The notes under the pieces were generated by a model. That model had not been told where the DNA came from and ran no database searches. It saw only the letters and a list, made by a program, of their open reading frames with translations. Shown piece by piece: positions 61,179 through 64,000 of a DNA stretch of 64,000 nucleotides. Position 1 is the stretch's first letter. Every line of letters starts with the position of its first letter. This stretch comes from CALRWV02 sp943371965 (GTDB taxonomy: Bacteria > Bacteroidota > JABWAT01). A program made the translations under genes and the position numbers. The stretch lies in the NCBI GenBank assembly GCA_943371965.1, contig CALRWV020000003.1, positions 62,001 to 126,000 on the forward strand. The letters run 5' to 3'.

Positions 61179-62129
61179 TTGTCTTTGATTTTCCATCTTC
61201 TCAAACTCAAGGTTTTGTTTTTGGTCAGAACACTTAAATCAATTGGAATTATCCGGTTGATTTTACTGGTTGGTCTGTCGGTTTATGCGATTGCATTTCT
61301 TCTGAATCAATGGCAAAAAGATCCCGTTCCATGGACTGTTTCTGTCATTTTTCTTGTTTCCATTTTGCAGTTGCATGTTTCAAGAAATGATAAGGCTTTT
61401 ATCAACTCAGTTGTTGGGAAAATACCGGTTTATTGGATTGTTGAATATTCTTTTTGGTTTTTACCTTTCTTTTTTTTACTTGCTTCGAACTGGTTCCTAT
61501 TACAAATTATAACTGTTCTGTCTGGAATTTTTCTTCTTCCGTTTTTTGGTTTTTCTTTCAGTCTAAGTCAGACTTTTCAAACTGTTTCGCTGCCGTTTCC
61601 AGATCATCAGTTTGAATGGAAAAGCGGATTCAGAAGAGCAGGAATCATGTTCCTGATTTTGTATTTGTTAGCCATAATTTTCTCTGGAATCATATTTGTC
61701 ATTCCAGCAGTTTTGTTTCTTCAACTGATTTTGGTTTCAACTTTTTACAACGATTGTGAATCAGTTCAACTTGTCAGAGTGATATCAGAAAAACCACGTC
61801 ACTTCATTTTTTGGAAAACACTGAAATCGATACAGACTTTTTGGATTCTGAATTTCCCGCTGCTTCTTTTATTTCTGATCAGGCATTCAGAATTCTGGTC
61901 AATCGGACTTGGGTTGTTTGCATGGATAACCTACCTGATTTTTATTTCTGTTATTGCCAAATATGCCATTTTCCGTGAAAAGGAAAACATTTCGAATCTT
62001 CATTCATTCCTTGTTTTATTCACCTCGTTGGCACCTTTAAATATTTTACTTTTTCCAATTCCAATTGGAATGACAGTTGTGCTGTGGAAAAAATCAATCC
62101 GAAATCTGAAAGACATTCTTCATGCTTGA
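61179..62129 (+). CDS. multi-pass membrane protein, probable ABC transporter permease
   Basis: This 316-residue protein is very hydrophobic, with about seven or eight membrane segments (for example IIRLILLVGLSVYAIAFLL, FWFLPFFFLLASNWFLL and IMFLILYLLAIIFSGIIFV). I do not recognise a specific family. It overlaps the following ATPase gene by eight bases, which strongly suggests they form one ABC transporter. The start is TTG 61179 behind AGGGAA. What is moved is unknown. Confidence 0.7.
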   Translation: MSLIFHLLKLKVLFLVRTLKSIGIIRLILLVGLSVYAIAFLLNQWQKDPVPWTVSVIFLVSILQLHVSRNDKAFINSVVGKIPVYWIVEYSFWFLPFFFLLASNWFLLQIITVLSGIFLLPFFGFSFSLSQTFQTVSLPFPDHQFEWKSGFRRAGIMFLILYLLAIIFSGIIFVIPAVLFLQLILVSTFYNDCESVQLVRVISEKPRHFIFWKTLKSIQTFWILNFPLLLLFLIRHSEFWSIGLGLFAWITYLIFISVIAKYAIFREKENISNLHSFLVLFTSLAPLNILLFPIPIGMTVVLWKKSIRNLKDILHA

Positions 62130-62811
62130 ACTGAAAAACATTTCATTTTCCTACGGCGAACATTCCGTTCTTGAAAATTGTTCTCTTGAAATTGCACCGG
62201 GAAAAATTCATGGACTGATTGGATTGAACGGTGAAGGGAAGACCACACTTCTGAATTTGCTGGTTGGAAGACTGGAGGCTGATTCAGGAAATATTCTTTG
62301 GAATCAGGAAAACCTGAATTTCAATCAGATTGGTTTTCTTGAAACTGAAACTTATTTCTTTCCCAAAATAACGGGGAAGGAATTTCTTCAGATTTTCAGA
62401 TTCGAAAATCCCAAGTTTGATTTTGAAGGTTGGAATCAGATTTTCCAGCTTCCGCTTAATGAATTGATAGAATCCTATTCTGCCGGAATGAAAAAGAAAC
62501 TGGCTCTGATATCACTGATGAGCCTTGAGGTTCCCATTCTTTTGTTAGACGAACCATTCAACAATCTCGATCTTGAAACTTCGCTGATTCTGGAAAAGCT
62601 GCTCATTCAGGTTCAATTAACTGGAAAAACCATCATCATGACATCCCACATTTTGGATACTTTGGTCGAATCCTGCGATGAAATCCATCATCTGACCGGA
62701 AAAAAAATCAGCAGAACGTACGTAAAAAGTGAGTTCGGAAAAATCAGGGAAACACTGATTTCCGGGAAAATTGAGAGATCAGAAGAACAGATGAAATCGC
62801 TAATCAGCTAA
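62122..62811 (+). CDS. ABC transporter ATP-binding protein
   Basis: This 229-residue ATPase has Walker A GLNGEGKTTLLN, the signature YSAGMKKKLAL (a divergent LSGGQ), Walker B ILLLDEPFNNLD and the H-loop TSHILD. The pattern fits the CcmA-type group that pairs with separate membrane subunits. It is translated together with the permease-like gene that overlaps it. The direction of transport is probably export, judging from relatives, but no substrate can be named. Confidence 0.92.
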   Translation: MLELKNISFSYGEHSVLENCSLEIAPGKIHGLIGLNGEGKTTLLNLLVGRLEADSGNILWNQENLNFNQIGFLETETYFFPKITGKEFLQIFRFENPKFDFEGWNQIFQLPLNELIESYSAGMKKKLALISLMSLEVPILLLDEPFNNLDLETSLILEKLLIQVQLTGKTIIMTSHILDTLVESCDEIHHLTGKKISRTYVKSEFGKIRETLISGKIERSEEQMKSLIS

Positions 62812-62897
62812 GTTTTCCTAACGACCGTTAAGCTATTTAAATTTATTTTTGGAACGAAATCCACCTGTTTTTCCTTTAATTTGTCCATTTGTTTCCC

Positions 62898-62905
62898 TAT
62901 TTTTG
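62898..62905 (+). promoter_or_regulatory. TAnnTTTG -7 box of asd
   Basis: TATTTTTG lies 32 bases before ATG 62938, with a GGAG ribosome site between. TTTG at 62880 may be part of the upstream element. Confidence 0.55.
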
Positions 62906-62937
62906 CAATTCCTTTAAACATCCATTTGGAGTCAATA

Positions 62938-63975
62938 ATGAAACATAAAGTTGCCATTCTTGGTGCAACCGGAGCTGTAGGACAGCGTTTTGTCCAGCTT
63001 CTTGAAAATCATCCGGATTTTGAAATCCATGAACTTGTAGCTTCCGAGCGTTCTGCAGGAAAAAAGTATTCAGACGCAACCAAATGGAAGCTTTCCACTC
63101 CAATGCCTTCCGATGTTAAATCCAAAATTGTCAAATCACTTAAAGATCAATTGGAATCAAAAATCTTGTTTTCCGGATTGGATTCCGATGTTGCCGGTGA
63201 AGCAGAATCCAATTACCGCAATTTGGGTTTCACAGTAATTTCAAATTCCAAAAATCACAGAATGGATTCAGATGTTCCGCTTGTGGTTCCTGAAATCAAT
63301 CCTGATCATCTCGAAATGGTGAAGGAACAGCGAAAAAAATATAACGGTGGTGCAATTGTAACCAATCCGAACTGTTCAACAATTGGAACTGTTTTGGGAC
63401 TGGTGCCGTTACTCGAATTTGGAATTGAAAGTTTGATGGTGACCACCATGCAGGCTATTTCCGGCGCAGGTTACCCAGGGCTGCCAAGTTTTGATATTTT
63501 GGATAATGTCATTCCTCACATCGGTGGTGAAGAAGATAAAATTGAAACTGAACCTCAGAAAATTTATGGAAAATTGGTTGGCTCTTCTGTGCAGCCAAGT
63601 CCAATGAAAATCAGCGCCCAGGTTCACCGTGTTGGAGTTTTGGATGGGCACATGGTATCTGTTTCTGTGAAATTCAAAAACACACCAACCCGTGAAGACA
63701 TGATTTCGAAATTTGAAAATTATGCTTCAGAGCCACAGAAGTTGAAATGTTATTATGCTCCTGAAAAACCGGTTGTTTATTTTGAGGCTGTTGACCGTCC
63801 GCAAACCAGATTGGATCGTGATTTGGGAAGAGGAATGAGTGCATCAGTTGGTAATCTGCGCAAATGTTCAATCTTTGACTGGAAATTCAATATTCTTTCG
63901 CACAATACAGTTAGAGGCGCTGCAGGTGGAACCATTCTCATTGCAGAATTGATGCTGAAAAAAGGATTGCTGTAA
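62938..63975 (+). CDS. asd: aspartate-semialdehyde dehydrogenase
   Basis: This 345-residue enzyme reduces aspartyl phosphate to the semialdehyde in the lysine, methionine, threonine and diaminopimelate pathway. The NADP-binding start is VAILGATGAVGQRF, the nucleophile is C146 in TNPNCSTIGTVLGL, and the substrate segment includes SAQVHRVGVLDGHMVSVSV. The SGAGYPGLPS segment and length fit the archaeal/fungal-type branch more than the E. coli type. ATG 62938 follows GGAG; a TTG at 62881 lies before the promoter box and is rejected. Confidence 0.95.
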   Translation: MKHKVAILGATGAVGQRFVQLLENHPDFEIHELVASERSAGKKYSDATKWKLSTPMPSDVKSKIVKSLKDQLESKILFSGLDSDVAGEAESNYRNLGFTVISNSKNHRMDSDVPLVVPEINPDHLEMVKEQRKKYNGGAIVTNPNCSTIGTVLGLVPLLEFGIESLMVTTMQAISGAGYPGLPSFDILDNVIPHIGGEEDKIETEPQKIYGKLVGSSVQPSPMKISAQVHRVGVLDGHMVSVSVKFKNTPTREDMISKFENYASEPQKLKCYYAPEKPVVYFEAVDRPQTRLDRDLGRGMSASVGNLRKCSIFDWKFNILSHNTVRGAAGGTILIAELMLKKGLL

Positions 63976-63983
63976 ATTATTTT

Positions 63984-64000
63984 CGTCATACTGAGCGGAG
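63984..64000. repeat. start of a GTCATG-family palindrome at the window end
   Basis: CGTCATACTGAGCGGAG matches the left half of the palindromes at 41645 and 42293. The rest lies beyond the window. Confidence 0.5.

Noticed and set aside
62812..62937. lysine riboswitch before asd
   Set aside because: The leader after the probable promoter is only about 25 bases, far too short for a lysine riboswitch.

Overview
The window is AT-rich (by eye about 35-40% GC) and densely coded. It looks like a chromosome segment of a free-living bacterium of the Bacteroidota/Ignavibacteriota (FCB) group. Three observations support this. First, the large secreted proteins end in type IX secretion (T9SS) sorting domains containing 'QNYPNPFNPxT', and two also carry a 'GFVAGKGTTTE' module, a style typical of Ignavibacteria-like proteins. 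Second, many genes are preceded by a TAnnTTTG box, the -7 element of Bacteroidota-type housekeeping promoters. Third, menaquinone biosynthesis is of the futalosine type (mqnC and an mqnP-like prenyltransferase). No rRNA, tRNA, transposase, integrase, phage gene or CRISPR array was recognised.

Layout. 1-2956: possible tail of a LysM protein, then a reductase-type SDR and an aldehyde dehydrogenase. 3046-10591: mscS-addB-addA with overlapping start/stop codons (recombinational repair). 10607-13607: SGNH lipoprotein, HD phosphohydrolase, small outer-membrane-type protein. 13611-14137: four-helix-bundle gene between inverted degenerate repeats. 14640-16679: DEDDy exonuclease, acylphosphatase, a cysteine-containing unknown and a YtxH protein. 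16736-20583 (minus strand): ptsN-hisS, then lgt-glutaredoxin-small membrane protein-rlmB. 20853-23751: PASTA protein, rpe, NtrC-type regulator. 23955-28082: a propeller lipoprotein and a broken T9SS metallopeptidase gene, between two look-alike terminators. 28177-35424: diguanylate cyclase and mqnC on the minus strand, then two sensor kinases and mqnP on the plus strand. 35580-42179: recQ, a DUF4296-like lipoprotein, a 250-bp-period repeat array, a YdeI protein, a MORN protein behind a copied prfC promoter, prfC, and a GIY-YIG protein. 42702-53978: three T9SS cargo proteins, one of 2157 residues. 54268-58756 (minus strand): UspA, Crp/Fnr, TfoX, M20 peptidase, Kir channel. 59130-63975: AlkB-like monooxygenase, papain-like lipid/peptide hydrolase, ABC transporter pair, asd.

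The most unusual feature is the load of short, degenerate, mostly palindromic repeats. At least seven families fill the gaps between genes, and some lie in frame inside the sorting-domain regions of the secreted proteins. Other points of note are a duplicated prfC promoter and 5' end next to a MORN gene, apparent iron-sulfur cysteines in both AddA and AddB, and an unrecorded 55-residue membrane protein gene overlapping rlmB. I did not find a clearly new defence or metabolic system. The best leads are these repeats and the unknown proteins at 15617 and 17651.
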